From contig CAZCAI010000006.1 of NCBI GenBank assembly GCA_964496595.1, forward strand, positions 1-64,000: DNA of 64,000 nucleotides, in the 5' to 3' direction. Positions 49,151 through 58,500 of this stretch are shown here, piece by piece. Under the pieces are notes generated by a model. It saw only the letters and a list, made by a program, of their open reading frames with translations, ran no database searches and was not told the DNA's origin. Position 1 is the first letter of the stretch. The number at the start of each line of letters is the position of its first letter. The DNA comes from JAAAOZ01 sp964496595 (GTDB lineage: Bacteria > Chloroflexota > Anaerolineae > B4-G1 > SLSP01). The position numbers were made by a program, and so were the translations under genes.

Positions 49151-50061
49151 TAAGCCTCCCCCTCTGCCAGATGCCGGTCGATGGCGGCGGTGAGGTGCGC
49201 GCCGAAGAGGGCTAACATCCCGCTGATGTAAATCCAAAAGAGCAGCGCGACAACCGTCCCCAGCGAGCCGTAGACCAATTGATAGCCGGCCATGCCGCTT
49301 TTGATGTACCAGGCGAAGCCGCTCTTCGCAAATTCCCAGCCCAGGCCGGCGACTGCCGCGCCGCCGAACGCCGCGTGCCATCGGACGTCGGAGTTAGGCG
49401 TCCAGCGATAGAGCGCTAAAAACATCAGAAAACTGAAGAGCCACGGCAAAATTTGGACCGCGACGGCCCACAACAGGGTATCGTAGATCGCCACGCCGCC
49501 GAAGAGAGGGATCTCTAGATAGGATAAGAGTTCCTCCAGCGTCGTCGCCGCCAGGGAGAGCCAGAGCAGCAAGAAGACCATGCCCATCATTCCCAACGCG
49601 AGCAAACGCTCCTCTAAAAAGCCCCGCGATTTGGTAGAGCGCCAGGCCAGATCAATATTCAAGGCCAGGGTGGTGAAGGCGCCGGACGCCGACCAGATCA
49701 AACCGACCAACCCGATGAGGCTAATGCGGCCGCGCAATTCCAGCACACGTTGGACGTTCTGCTCGATCAAGCTCTGAGAGGCCGGGATGGCATCCTGAAT
49801 GAAGGTGATCGTCTCCTGATAGGCTTGATCTCCCGCCAGAAAGAAGCTGGAGACCGCTACCAGCACGAGCAATAACGGGAAGAGGGAGAAAAAGGCGTAG
49901 TAGGCCAGCGCGGCAGCCGCTTGCGAGGCTCGCATCTCGCCGAATCGCTCAAACGCATCTTGGATGACGCCTAACCAGCCGCCGCTCCCGTCATCCAGCC
50001 GCTGCCAGAGCTGTTGCGCTTCTTCTTTAATCTTCGTGATCGACATATCGTTAAGTTTCAT
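49150..50061 (-). CDS. YihY/BrkB-family inner-membrane protein
   Basis: A 303-residue polytopic protein with about six membrane segments. Family hallmarks include AAALAYYAFFSLFPLLLVL near 50-70, the WSASGAFTTLALNIDLAW helix and the C-terminal YGSLGTVVALLFWIYISGMLALFGAHL. The function of the family is unsettled (once called RNase BN). The ATG at 50061 or 50046 would serve; the frame upstream to 50553 is out of the gene. It begins 26 bp after the CopB ATPase stop and overlaps the lipid kinase start. Confidence 0.9.
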   Translation of the reverse strand: MKLNDMSITKIKEEAQQLWQRLDDGSGGWLGVIQDAFERFGEMRASQAAAALAYYAFFSLFPLLLVLVAVSSFFLAGDQAYQETITFIQDAIPASQSLIEQNVQRVLELRGRISLIGLVGLIWSASGAFTTLALNIDLAWRSTKSRGFLEERLLALGMMGMVFLLLWLSLAATTLEELLSYLEIPLFGGVAIYDTLLWAVAVQILPWLFSFLMFLALYRWTPNSDVRWHAAFGGAAVAGLGWEFAKSGFAWYIKSGMAGYQLVYGSLGTVVALLFWIYISGMLALFGAHLTAAIDRHLAEGEA

Positions 50062-50087
50062 CTTCCCGTTTTTCTCCCTCCGTTTCC

Positions 50088-52109
50088 TTATGACGCCTCT
50101 AACTCCTCTTCGACATTCAAAAAGCGCGCGTTGACGGCGACGATGACCGTGCTCAGGGACATCAGCAGCGCGCCGACTGCCGGGCTGAGAACGATACCCG
50201 CCTGGTACAGCACGCCCGCCGCCAGCGGAATGGCGATCACGTTGTAGCCGGTGGCCCACGCCAGGTTCTGGATCATCTTGCGATAGGTTGCGCGGGAGAG
50301 AGCGAAGACCGCGACCACGTCGAGCGGATTGCTGCGCACCAGCACGATGTCGGCGGTCTCGACGGCGACGTCGGCGCCCGCGCCGATAGCAAAGCCCACG
50401 TCGGCCTGGGCCAGCGCCGGCGCGTCGTTGACGCCGTCGCCCGTCATCGCCACGACGAGATCGCGCGCCTGCACTTCCTTGACCTTCTCGGCCTTCTCGT
50501 GCGGCAGTACCTCGGCGAAGTACTCGTCCAGGCCCAACTCGTCCGCCACCCACGCAGCTACGGCCTGCTCATCGCCTGTGAGCATCATACTGCGAATGCC
50601 CATCTTCTCAAGTTTGGCGATGGCGTCCTGCGATTCGGGCCGGATGATGTCGGCCAGCGCGATGGCGCCCTGCAACTCGTCCTCGATGAGGACGAAGACA
50701 ACGGTCTTACCCTGCCCCAAAAGCGGCGCGAGCTGCTCCTCATCGGCATCGGCGAGGGGGATCTCCTGCTCGCGCAGGTAGCCCCGGCTGACGATCTTCA
50801 CGTTCTTATCCTGGACGCGCCCCTCGGCGCCCTTGCCGGGGATCGATTGGAAGTCATCCACATCAAAGGATTGATCCGCCGCCTCGACGATGCCCTGCGC
50901 GATGGGATGTTCGGAGTGGGCTTCCACGGCGGCGGCGTACTGGAGCAACGTTTCCTCATCGAGACTCTCAGCATCCTCGCCCAGCGCGATAGTGTCGGTC
51001 ACGCCGAACTCGCCCTTGGTCAGCGTGCCGGTCTTGTCGAAGATGATCGCGTCAATATGGCGCGCGCGCTCGAAGGCGGTGCGGTTGCGGATCAGCAGGC
51101 CGCGCCGGGCGGAGAGCGCTGTGGAGACGGCCACCACCAGCGGGATGGCCAGGCCCAGCGCGTGCGGGCAGGTGATGACCATCACCGTGACGCTGCGCTC
51201 CAGCGCGAAGACGAAGTCCTGCTCCGTCAGGACAAGCCAGCTCGCAAAGGTGATCGCGCCGGCGGTCAGCGCGATGCCCGTCAGCCAGACGGCGGCGCGA
51301 TCCGCCAGGTTCTGGGTCTTCGACTTGCTCTCCTGCGCCTCGCGGACTAAGGAGATGGCCTGCGAAAGGTAGGAATCCTCGCCCGTTTTCTCCACGGTGA
51401 CGGTGAGCGCGCCCTCGCCGTTGATGGCGCCGCCGATGACCTCATCCTCCTCGGTCTTGGGCGCCGGCTTGGATTCGCCCGTGAGCATCGATTCGTTGAC
51501 GGAGGATTCGCCCTCGACGACGATGCCATCGGCGGGGATCTTCTCACCGGGCTTGACCACAACGCGATCTCCGGCCTCCAATTCGGAGACCGGCACATCT
51601 TCCAGGGAGCCGTCGGATAGCTCCTTGTGCGCCGTCGAGGGCATCAACTCGGCCAGTTCCTCCAGCGCGCGCGAGGCGCTCATCACGGAGCGCATCTCGA
51701 TCCAATGGCCCAGAAGCATCACATCGACCAAGGTAGCCAGCTCCCAGAAGAAAGTGCGCCCGCTCAAGCCGAAGACAACGACACTGCTGTAAGCGTAGGC
51801 GACGGTGATCGCCACGGCGACGAGGGTCATCATTCCCGGCTCTTGGGAAGAAAGCTCATCGTACAGCCCGGAGAGGAAGGGCCAGCCGCCGTAGAAGAAG
51901 ATGAAGGAGGCGAGCGCGAAGAGGATGTACTGATCACCGGGGAAGCTCAGAGCCTCCTGAATCCCCAAAAATTCCCGAATGAGGGGCGCGAGGAGTAAGA
52001 CGGGGAGGGTCGCGATGAGGGAGATCCAAAAGCGGCGGCGAAAATCCGCCACCATTTTGGCGTGGTGGTTCTGATGATTGTTATGCTCCTGATGTTGTTC
52101 TGGGTTCAT
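50088..52109 (-). CDS. P1B-type heavy-metal ATPase, CopB-like (CPH motif)
   Basis: A 673-residue P-type ATPase that should export Cu or Ag ions. The His-rich N terminus (MNPEQHQEHNNHQNHHAK) replaces HMA domains, as in CopB proteins. Eight membrane segments, the intramembrane CPH motif (TCPHALGLA, about 315), actuator TGES, phosphorylation site DKTGTLT near 357, EHPIAQG and GDGVNDAPAL are all present. AAGGAG precedes the start. It is followed 26 bp later by yihY, and it lies downstream of HPF and a second P-type ATPase. No copper chaperone or CueR/CopY regulator is adjacent. Confidence 0.94.
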   Translation of the reverse strand: MNPEQHQEHNNHQNHHAKMVADFRRRFWISLIATLPVLLLAPLIREFLGIQEALSFPGDQYILFALASFIFFYGGWPFLSGLYDELSSQEPGMMTLVAVAITVAYAYSSVVVFGLSGRTFFWELATLVDVMLLGHWIEMRSVMSASRALEELAELMPSTAHKELSDGSLEDVPVSELEAGDRVVVKPGEKIPADGIVVEGESSVNESMLTGESKPAPKTEEDEVIGGAINGEGALTVTVEKTGEDSYLSQAISLVREAQESKSKTQNLADRAAVWLTGIALTAGAITFASWLVLTEQDFVFALERSVTVMVITCPHALGLAIPLVVAVSTALSARRGLLIRNRTAFERARHIDAIIFDKTGTLTKGEFGVTDTIALGEDAESLDEETLLQYAAAVEAHSEHPIAQGIVEAADQSFDVDDFQSIPGKGAEGRVQDKNVKIVSRGYLREQEIPLADADEEQLAPLLGQGKTVVFVLIEDELQGAIALADIIRPESQDAIAKLEKMGIRSMMLTGDEQAVAAWVADELGLDEYFAEVLPHEKAEKVKEVQARDLVVAMTGDGVNDAPALAQADVGFAIGAGADVAVETADIVLVRSNPLDVVAVFALSRATYRKMIQNLAWATGYNVIAIPLAAGVLYQAGIVLSPAVGALLMSLSTVIVAVNARFLNVEEELEAS

Positions 52110-52140
52110 CGATGTAATGCTCCTTTACTACACAACAAGA

Positions 52141-52249
52141 AACGTGTTTCGTATTGCGTATTTTGTAATGAACCAAGCGCAAGATTTGATTGGAAGATGT
52201 ACCGGGAATATACGACGTAATTACGCAATACGTTTTACGGAATACGCCG
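52141..52249. repeat. CGTATTCCGTA palindromic repeat, copy 2
   Basis: Arms from CGTGTTTCGTATTGCGTA and from TACGCAATACG / TTACGGAATACG flank a 50-nt centre. It lies in the HPF-CopB spacer and is related to 38348-38466 and 62646-62750. Confidence 0.65.
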
Positions 52250-52253
52250 CCTT

Positions 52254-52613
52254 TTAGAAGTGCGCGCCGCTTTCGGGGTCCACGTCGGGGCGTTTCCATT
52301 CCTCGCGACGCTTGGTGCGATCCTCGCGCACCTGGCGCTCGACGGCATCTAGCGCCCTCTGTAATGCCACCATCGCGTGCTCGCCCTTCTTCACCGCCAC
52401 GATGTTGTCCGGGCGCATGTAGATGATCACGCGGGCCTCGAAGCGGTGGGGCGTCTCGCTGCCGGTCAACTCCTCAATGGCGACCGAGGCATCGATGATG
52501 TCGGTGTGATTGTTGATTAAGGAACGTAGTCGCTTGTTTGCCTCTTCCCACAATTCTGTATCGTCCTGGGTAATCTCGGTGTGGAATTCAAAATCAAAAT
52601 TTTCAAGATCCAT
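52254..52613 (-). CDS. Short HPF/RaiA-like ribosome-hibernation protein
   Basis: A 119-residue protein of the sigma-54-modulation/HPF fold (MDLENFDFEFHTEITQDD, then two helices with VAIEELTGSETPHRFEARVIIYM and a C-terminal helix with KKGEHAMVALQRALDAVERQV). It has only the ribosome-binding domain and no long C-terminal dimerisation domain, so it is the short type. It should inactivate ribosomes in stationary phase or stress. The start at 52613 follows AGGAGG. The stop of the PII-ATPase gene is 57 bp upstream, so the two may be cotranscribed. Confidence 0.82.
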   Translation of the reverse strand: MDLENFDFEFHTEITQDDTELWEEANKRLRSLINNHTDIIDASVAIEELTGSETPHRFEARVIIYMRPDNIVAVKKGEHAMVALQRALDAVERQVREDRTKRREEWKRPDVDPESGAHF

Positions 52614-52670
52614 TTTATCCTCCTGAAGGTAGGGCGGATTGATAATCCGCCAGATCAAAGGTAGAACTCC

Positions 52671-55457
52671 TCATCCAATGTCAAAGGCGTGTAAGATCTG
52701 GCCCACAGCCCACGGCATCAGACTGCCGACGAGCACCAACGCCCAACCCGTCAGGCCGGGACGTGCCAGACTCAGCAGGTTCGCCAGGAACGGCACGTAG
52801 ACCGCGATCAACAGCAACGCCGTGCACAAGGCCAGCGCGCCCCACACGTAGGGATTCTGGGTGATATCGTTGCGCAGGAAGCTAGAATCGGTATCGCGCA
52901 TATTGAAGACGTGCCAGAGCTGGGCAAAGGCCAGGGTAAGGAAGGAGAGCGTCACGGCGCGCTCCTGGGCCATGCCGAATCGCGTGAGGGCCACGGCCAT
53001 GACGCTCAACACGCCGACGGTGATGAGCGCGCTGTAGCCCGTGATGGTGATCCAGTGACGGCGCGCCAGGATCGGCTCCTCCGGATCGCGGGGCGGGTGT
53101 TCCATGATGTGGGGATCTCCCTCACCCACGCCCAACGCCAGCGCCGGGAAGACGTCGGTGATCAAGTTGAGGAAGAGAATCTGCAAGGGGCGGATGGGGA
53201 GCGGCGCGTTCGCCACGGAGGCCAGACCCACGATCAGGATCTCGGCCACGTTGCAGGAGAGGAGGTAGAGCACGAATTTGCGGATGTTGTTGAAGATGGC
53301 GCGCCCTTGCTCCACCGCCGCGACGATGGACGAGAAGGCGTCGTCCTTGAGGATCATGTCGGCGGCCTCGCGCGCGACCTGTGTGCCGCGCTGGCCCATC
53401 GCCACGCCGATGTCCGCCTTCTTCAGCGCGGGGGCGTCGTTCACGCCGTCGCCCGTCATCGCGACGATGGCGCCGCTATCTTGATGGATGGCGATGAGAT
53501 CCAACTTCTGCTTGGGACTGACCCGCGAAAAGATCGGCGTCTCTAAAATCTCATCGCGCTCCTCAGCGGACAAATCGTCCACGCTCTTGAGATTTTGGCC
53601 GTAGACCACACGCGCGTCCTCATCCTGGATCAAACCAACCTCCAGGCCGACCGTGCGCGCCGTCGCCGGCTGATCGCCCGTCACCATGATGACTTTGATG
53701 CCCGCGTCCTGGCACGCCTTGATGGAATCCCGCACCTCCTCGCGGGGGGGATCGAGGAGCGCGGCCAGGCCCAAGAAGGTGAGATTCTCATACGGCTCGT
53801 CCTCGGTCGCATCCACCTCTTTGAACGCCATCGCGAGAATGCGCAAGCCCTCCTCGGCCAATGCCTCATTGCGCTCGTGCCACGTTTCGCGCTGCTCCTC
53901 GGTCAACTCCTGGACACCCTCCTCCGTCCAGATCCGCGTCGCGGCATCGAGCACGGCCTCCAGCGCGCCCTTGACCTCCACACGGTAGCCGGAGGCGTCG
54001 GACAGTTCGTGATAGGTCGCCATCATCTTGACATCGGCGTCGAAGGCGTCCTCGCGCGCTTCGGGCAGCTTCTCCAGCAGATCATCGCGGCTCAGGCCGG
54101 CTTTGGCCCCGGCGACCAGCAGCGCGACCTCCAGCGGGTCGCCAATGGTGGAGACCTCTTTTTCTTCAGCTTCCTCTTCGCCTATCTCGTCGGTGATGGA
54201 AAAGGAAGCGTCGTTACACAGCACGCCAATCTCCAAGAAGCGTTGTAAGCGCTCGTTTTCCTGGGGATCGATGGATTCTTCGTCTTCGTCATCGGCGCGA
54301 TGGAATTCGCCCTCGGTAGCCAGGCCGAGTCCGGTAATCTCGAACGCCTCGCCGGCGAGCGAGATGCGCGTGAGCGTCATGCGGTTCTCGGTCAGCGTGC
54401 CGGTCTTATCGGTGAGGATGACGTTGGTAGCGCCCAAGGTCTCCACCGATGAAAGCTTATTGATCAGTGCGTTGCGTCGGGCCATGCGCCACATACCACG
54501 CGCCAGCGCCACGGTGGCGACGATGGGCAGGCCCTCCGGCACGCTGGCGACGGCCAGCGCGATGGCGGTTTCGACCATCAGCAGCAGGTCGCGCCCGGCG
54601 ATGATGCCGCTGATCGCGACGATGACCGCGATCCCCAACGTCACCCAGATCAGTTTGCGGCCCAACTGCTGCAAGCGCACCTCCAAAGGCGTGGCCTCTT
54701 CCTCCGCTTCCGCGACGAGCGAGGAGATCTGCCCCAACTCAGTAGCCATGCCGGTCGCCACGACGATGCCTTCGCCGGCGCCGCGCGTGACCGCCGTACC
54801 CTTGTAGGCCATGCTCTGGCGCTCGGCCAGCGGCGTCTCCTCATCGATGGGCGAGGTCGATTTACCCACCGGCGCCGATTCGCCCGTGAGCGCCGACTCA
54901 TCCGCCTGAAGCTTGGACGCCTTGATGAGGCGCAGATCAGCGGTGATAACATCGCCGCCCTGGAGGATGACCACATCGCCCGGCACAATCTCCTCCGCCG
55001 GGATCTCCTCGGCCTGACCGTCGCGCCGCACTGTAGCGGTGACGCTGCTCAATTCCTGCAACGCCTCCATCGAGCGCACGGCGCGCAACTCCGTCACAAA
55101 GCCAATGACGGCGTTGATCAGGATCACGATAACGATGGCGCCACCCTCAACGATTTCGCCAAAGGCAAACGAGAGAGCCGCCGCAACGGCAAGCAGGCCC
55201 ATGATCATGCTCTTGAACTGATCGATGAGGATTTGTAGGGTGCTCTTGCGCTCGGCCTCGCGCAGGCGATTAGGCCCGTGCTTCTCCAAGCGCTCTTGGG
55301 CCTCTTCTTCGCTCAATCCCTGCTCTGGATCAATATCCAGTTGCTCCGCGATCTCGCGCCACTCGCGCGTCCACGGTTGATCGATAACCGACGCACCGCC
55401 TTTTTTTGGATGCTCGCGACGCTGCTGTCGCTCTCCATTTTCTTCTTGTCGACTCAT
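52671..55457 (-). CDS. PII-type cation-transporting ATPase (Ca2+/PMA1-like)
   Basis: A 928-residue P-type ATPase with an N-terminal cation-ATPase domain (SEEEAQERLEKHGPNRL), actuator TGES, the PEGLP motif in TM4 (AVASVPEGLPIVATVALA), phosphorylation site DKTGTLTENRM near 350, GDGVNDAPALKKAD, and a six-helix C-terminal domain. The PEGLP signature points to Ca2+ or a related cation rather than heavy metals. AAGGAG precedes the start. It is the first gene of the run that includes HPF, CopB, YihY and the lipid kinase. Its 30-residue charged N-terminal extension is unremarkable. Confidence 0.94.
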   Translation of the reverse strand: MSRQEENGERQQRREHPKKGGASVIDQPWTREWREIAEQLDIDPEQGLSEEEAQERLEKHGPNRLREAERKSTLQILIDQFKSMIMGLLAVAAALSFAFGEIVEGGAIVIVILINAVIGFVTELRAVRSMEALQELSSVTATVRRDGQAEEIPAEEIVPGDVVILQGGDVITADLRLIKASKLQADESALTGESAPVGKSTSPIDEETPLAERQSMAYKGTAVTRGAGEGIVVATGMATELGQISSLVAEAEEEATPLEVRLQQLGRKLIWVTLGIAVIVAISGIIAGRDLLLMVETAIALAVASVPEGLPIVATVALARGMWRMARRNALINKLSSVETLGATNVILTDKTGTLTENRMTLTRISLAGEAFEITGLGLATEGEFHRADDEDEESIDPQENERLQRFLEIGVLCNDASFSITDEIGEEEAEEKEVSTIGDPLEVALLVAGAKAGLSRDDLLEKLPEAREDAFDADVKMMATYHELSDASGYRVEVKGALEAVLDAATRIWTEEGVQELTEEQRETWHERNEALAEEGLRILAMAFKEVDATEDEPYENLTFLGLAALLDPPREEVRDSIKACQDAGIKVIMVTGDQPATARTVGLEVGLIQDEDARVVYGQNLKSVDDLSAEERDEILETPIFSRVSPKQKLDLIAIHQDSGAIVAMTGDGVNDAPALKKADIGVAMGQRGTQVAREAADMILKDDAFSSIVAAVEQGRAIFNNIRKFVLYLLSCNVAEILIVGLASVANAPLPIRPLQILFLNLITDVFPALALGVGEGDPHIMEHPPRDPEEPILARRHWITITGYSALITVGVLSVMAVALTRFGMAQERAVTLSFLTLAFAQLWHVFNMRDTDSSFLRNDITQNPYVWGALALCTALLLIAVYVPFLANLLSLARPGLTGWALVLVGSLMPWAVGQILHAFDIG

Positions 55458-55496
55458 ACACGCTCCTTCATTCTAGTCTACTCACCAAATAACCAC

Positions 55497-55598
55497 CCTT
55501 GCGAAGGTTACGTATAGCTTCTTAGCTTCTTTTATAGCGCCATCTCTGATGGACCAGAAGGCTTTTAGCCCAACGTTCCACCCCGAACCTTCGCAAGG
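55497..55598. repeat. CCTTGCGAAGGTT inverted-repeat unit, copy 5
   Basis: Arms CCTTGCGAAGGTT (55497-55509) and AACCTTCGCAAGG (55586-55598) enclose an unrelated 76-nt centre. It lies upstream of the PII-ATPase gene. Arms are conserved between copies and centres are not. Confidence 0.78.
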
Positions 55599-55617
55599 AT
55601 TCTCCCTATCAGGCCGT

Positions 55618-56172
55618 CTATTCTTTTTTTCCGCGATGACGCTGGAGTTGTAGCAGCAGGACGACCGCGAACCCGGCGACGAACCAGACGCCCCAATAAT
55701 CGAAGAGAGCCAGCGGGCCGAAAGCTTCAGCTTTGCGCTCGTTCACCTCGGCGACGAAGGCTTGGGCGGCGTCGGGATTGTCCACGCGGCCCTTCATCAA
55801 GGTGACGGGGGCCAGGCGTAATCCGCCCGCGCGGACCCAGCCTCGGACGCGGAGCCAGTCGCCTTCGACATCGGCGTCCACATCATCCACGTGGAAGGGC
55901 TTCGTGCCGCGCTCCACCAGCGAAATCGCCATCGGCTTGAGCCAGAGCTTGGATTGCTTCTTCACCTCGGCTGCGACGGAGCTTTCTTCGCCTTCTGCTC
56001 CTTCCACTTCTACTTCCTCTTCCGCGCCTGCGTGCTCGAAGGCCTGCGCCATCTGCTCCATCGGCGCGCCCGTCCCTACCGACATCCGGTGATCGAAGAG
56101 GGTAAAGGTCACTGAATATTCGGGATTCTCAACGCTGCGCGCTGTATAGGTGTATGTGTTTTGCTTAATCAT
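55618..56172 (-). CDS. Hypothetical protein with C-terminal membrane anchor
   Basis: A 184-residue protein that I do not recognise. The first part (about 1-40) is polar, followed by an acidic Glu/Ala-rich segment (about 45-65), a beta-rich segment (LWLKPMAISLVERGTKPFHVDDVDADVEGDWLRVRG is the strongest part, about 75-110) and a C-terminal transmembrane helix (about 157-175) with a basic RHRGKK tail. Thus it is probably tail-anchored. The ribosome-binding site AAGGAGG is nine bases from the ATG. It lies between a repeat unit and the third copy of the 129-bp module. Confidence 0.65.
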   Translation of the reverse strand: MIKQNTYTYTARSVENPEYSVTFTLFDHRMSVGTGAPMEQMAQAFEHAGAEEEVEVEGAEGEESSVAAEVKKQSKLWLKPMAISLVERGTKPFHVDDVDADVEGDWLRVRGWVRAGGLRLAPVTLMKGRVDNPDAAQAFVAEVNERKAEAFGPLALFDYWGVWFVAGFAVVLLLQLQRHRGKKE

Positions 56173-56209
56173 AGATTAGCCTCCTTAAGAGTTGAAAGTT
56201 AAAAGTTGG

Positions 56210-56338
56210 TTACTGTTACAAAGTCTTCGCCACCTGGCCCCCTCGCTCCGAGGGGATTGTCAAATCCCCGCCTAACCGCCGGATTTAGCAATCCGGCGAG
56301 AGCCTGGCACGACATGGCGAATATTTTGAGACACAAGC
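56210..56338 (+). repeat. 129-bp structured module, copy 3
   Basis: The same length and orientation as copies 1 and 2 with a handful of substitutions, and with no CGAAGG arms directly around it. This stand-alone copy shows that the module is an independent unit. Confidence 0.8.
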
Positions 56339-56349
56339 GAGGTTTCAAT

Positions 56350-56715
56350 TCAATCTATATCCGCTGATGGGCCTTCTGACGCCAAGACCACGCGATTCTC
56401 CGCCGCATGATATTCGTATATCTTGCTACCATCGCGTAGCATGATGATATAGCCGGGCGTGACCACCTGAGCGTAGGATTTCCCCGGCTCTGGCACGCCT
56501 AAACTCGCGTCGGGGAATTCGGTCTCCGCGACGCCTTCGACGACGATATTATCTGGGTCGGCCCCGGCCCGGTCGGCCAGGTCCTCGATGGCCTTGTCTA
56601 CCAGCGGCTCCGCCTCCTGTGGAACCTCCACCGTCGGCTCCGACATCGAGGCGTCACAGCCGGCCAGAAGCACGATGACCAGGAGCCATGCAATCATCTT
56701 TCGAGCGTTCATCAT
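56350..56715 (-). CDS. Small secreted lipoprotein
   Basis: A 121-residue protein with a typical lipobox (VIVLLAGC, Cys near 20) after a short hydrophobic signal, so it is anchored in the membrane. The mature part has an acidic helix (EAEPLVDKAIEDLADRAG) and a beta domain with the motif YAQVVTPGYIIMLRDGSKIYEYHA, which recalls the short domain seen in many bacterial secreted proteins that follows an integral helix-based segment. The function is unknown. An AGGAGG site precedes two adjacent ATGs (56715 and 56712); the second has better spacing. Confidence 0.78.
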   Translation of the reverse strand: MMNARKMIAWLLVIVLLAGCDASMSEPTVEVPQEAEPLVDKAIEDLADRAGADPDNIVVEGVAETEFPDASLGVPEPGKSYAQVVTPGYIIMLRDGSKIYEYHAAENRVVLASEGPSADID

Positions 56716-56867
56716 TTACCTCCTATGTTCACGACAATTTTATCATTCACAACCGCGTTACTATCATGCTAACAATAAATCCAGGGGGCAGCCGTTGGCG
56801 TGAGTTGCGTGGGGTGTTGGATTTGGTTGCTTAAGATTGGATTTTGGTTGGAGGGTGGGTTTCACTT

Positions 56868-58103
56868 TCAGGCTTCCCCGTGGACGACGACCGTAGGCGC
56901 CTCCGCATCCTCTTCTTCCCCCTCGAGGGTGGACAAAAGCTGCTCGAATTCGGTGGGCGGGCCTTCGTCCTTCGCCTTCGCGGCCTTGATGGCGGGCAAC
57001 GCCTCGGCGGCGATCCAGCCCTCGCGGGCCGCGTGCTTTGCCATCGCCAGGCTGTCCTCCGCCAGCACGAGCGCGCTGCCCGCCGCCACGACCTCCTCCG
57101 CCAGGGCGTGGATCGCCCGGGGCCGCCCCAGATCGGGGCTGACGTTCCGAATGTAGATCGCCAGAATCCGCTCCGGGTACTCGTCGACGATCTGCCGGTA
57201 GATCTCCGGGTCCGATTCGCCGCTGTCGCCGATCAGGATGAAGGGCACGTCCTCGTACAGCTCCACAATCCGCCGGATGATGGGCAGCTTGTGCTTTTTA
57301 TGATCGAGGGGAAGCAGTTCGTCCTCGTAGACGCCCCAATTGCGCAGGAAGAGCAGCGGGCCGCTGGGGATTTCGTGCAGGTAAAAGAATTGGGAGAGCA
57401 GGTCGTAGAGATTCCACATAGTGTTCGAGACGTAAAAGAGTGGGTTTTGCGCCGCGCCCTGAGCGCCGGCGTGCAACGCGCGATAGAAGGCCGCCGCGCC
57501 GGGGAAGGGCAGGCGCGTGTGGGCGTTCTCGAAGAAGACCGTGCGCGCCATTCGCAGGAGATTGGCGGCGCTGGTCTGGAGGATGGTGTCGTCGATGTCA
57601 CTGATAACGCCATACTCAGCGGAAGGCGGCGGCACGAGCACCTCGCCGGTGGCGCGCACGGGGCCGTCTTGCGCATCGGATTGCGGCGTTAGTAGCTCCA
57701 GATCTATCGGATGCCACAAGCGATCCTGCGGCGGCGGCGCTTGGGGATGAAGCTGCACCTCGAACATCCCCTCCTCGTCCGCCTCGACCTCGACGGCGAC
57801 CTCCGGCTGCGACGCGAGTTGCGCTCGCAAGCGCGCGCGAGGGACCTCGCGGCTGTTGAGGCGCTTGTAGGTGTTGAGCAGGTTCAGCCAGAGGCTATCC
57901 TCGGTCGTCGCCTCGGTGACGCCGCGATCCTCCAGCACGCGCCCCTTGAGATAGAGCGTCTCTTCCGTGCCAAAGCCGCGATACGGCACGATTTTGATCG
58001 GGCCGGGGCCGCCCAGCGCGTAGTAGAGACGGTATTTGAGCTTGTCGTAGCGCTTTTCGATGGCCCGAACGTACGGGGCCAGAATCTCTTGCCAATCGGA
58101 CAT
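56868..58103 (-). CDS. App1-like phosphatidate phosphatase (DUF2183)
   Basis: A 411-residue protein with the HAD-type catalytic motif SDIDDTI near 168-174, FYVSNTMWNLYDLL and LIGDSGESDPEIY, which define the App1/DUF2183 phosphatidate phosphatase family (phosphatidic acid to diacylglycerol in yeast). Its N-terminal domain (about 1-150) is the beta-rich region typical of bacterial members. The ATG at 58103 has AGGAGG nine bases upstream; a GTG two codons earlier is possible. Together with the lipid kinase at 48.2 kb it gives this region both directions of phosphatidate/diacylglycerol chemistry. Confidence 0.9.
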   Translation of the reverse strand: MSDWQEILAPYVRAIEKRYDKLKYRLYYALGGPGPIKIVPYRGFGTEETLYLKGRVLEDRGVTEATTEDSLWLNLLNTYKRLNSREVPRARLRAQLASQPEVAVEVEADEEGMFEVQLHPQAPPPQDRLWHPIDLELLTPQSDAQDGPVRATGEVLVPPPSAEYGVISDIDDTILQTSAANLLRMARTVFFENAHTRLPFPGAAAFYRALHAGAQGAAQNPLFYVSNTMWNLYDLLSQFFYLHEIPSGPLLFLRNWGVYEDELLPLDHKKHKLPIIRRIVELYEDVPFILIGDSGESDPEIYRQIVDEYPERILAIYIRNVSPDLGRPRAIHALAEEVVAAGSALVLAEDSLAMAKHAAREGWIAAEALPAIKAAKAKDEGPPTEFEQLLSTLEGEEEDAEAPTVVVHGEA

Positions 58104-58352
58104 ACCCACAGACCTCCTCCTTGTTCCCTATCCTAATCTTTGGCTCCTCTGAAAAAAGCTAAAGGGGGCTCGCAAAGCCGCAAAGACGCTAAGGGAAAAT
58201 AAGGTAGTAGTTAATTTTCGTGATCAGAGACGGTGATTTGTTGAATAAAATTAAATCAAACCTTAAAAATCTTGGCGACTTGGTGGCTTGGCGTGAGATC
58301 GTCTCCCTTCTTTCAGGAGAGTCATTCTTTATCATACCCAAAGAGGCCGCTG

Positions 58353-58420
58353 CCAACGGCGGGATACCGTCAGAGCTGACGATGATGTTGGTTAGGAAAG
58401 TTGGGATTGGGTTGGCAAGG
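58353..58420 (+). repeat. 68-bp direct repeat, copy 1
   Basis: CCAACGGCGGGATACCGTCA followed by GTTGGTTAGGAA. It is repeated at 58893-58960 with about ten differences. The sequence around it (58104-58500) contains only this repeat and the chaB terminator. Confidence 0.65.
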
Positions 58421-58439
58421 CGCTTCTGTAGCCTTGCAC

Positions 58440-58481
58440 AAAAAATCGGCGCTTGGGGACAGAATCCCACAAGCGCCGATC
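58440..58481 (-). terminator. Rho-independent terminator of chaB
   Basis: Eleven-bp arms ATCGGCGCTTG and CAAGCGCCGAT followed on the minus strand by a run of seven Ts, 20 bp past the ChaB-like stop codon. Confidence 0.88.
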
Positions 58482-58500
58482 TGAAATCAGCATGGGTATC

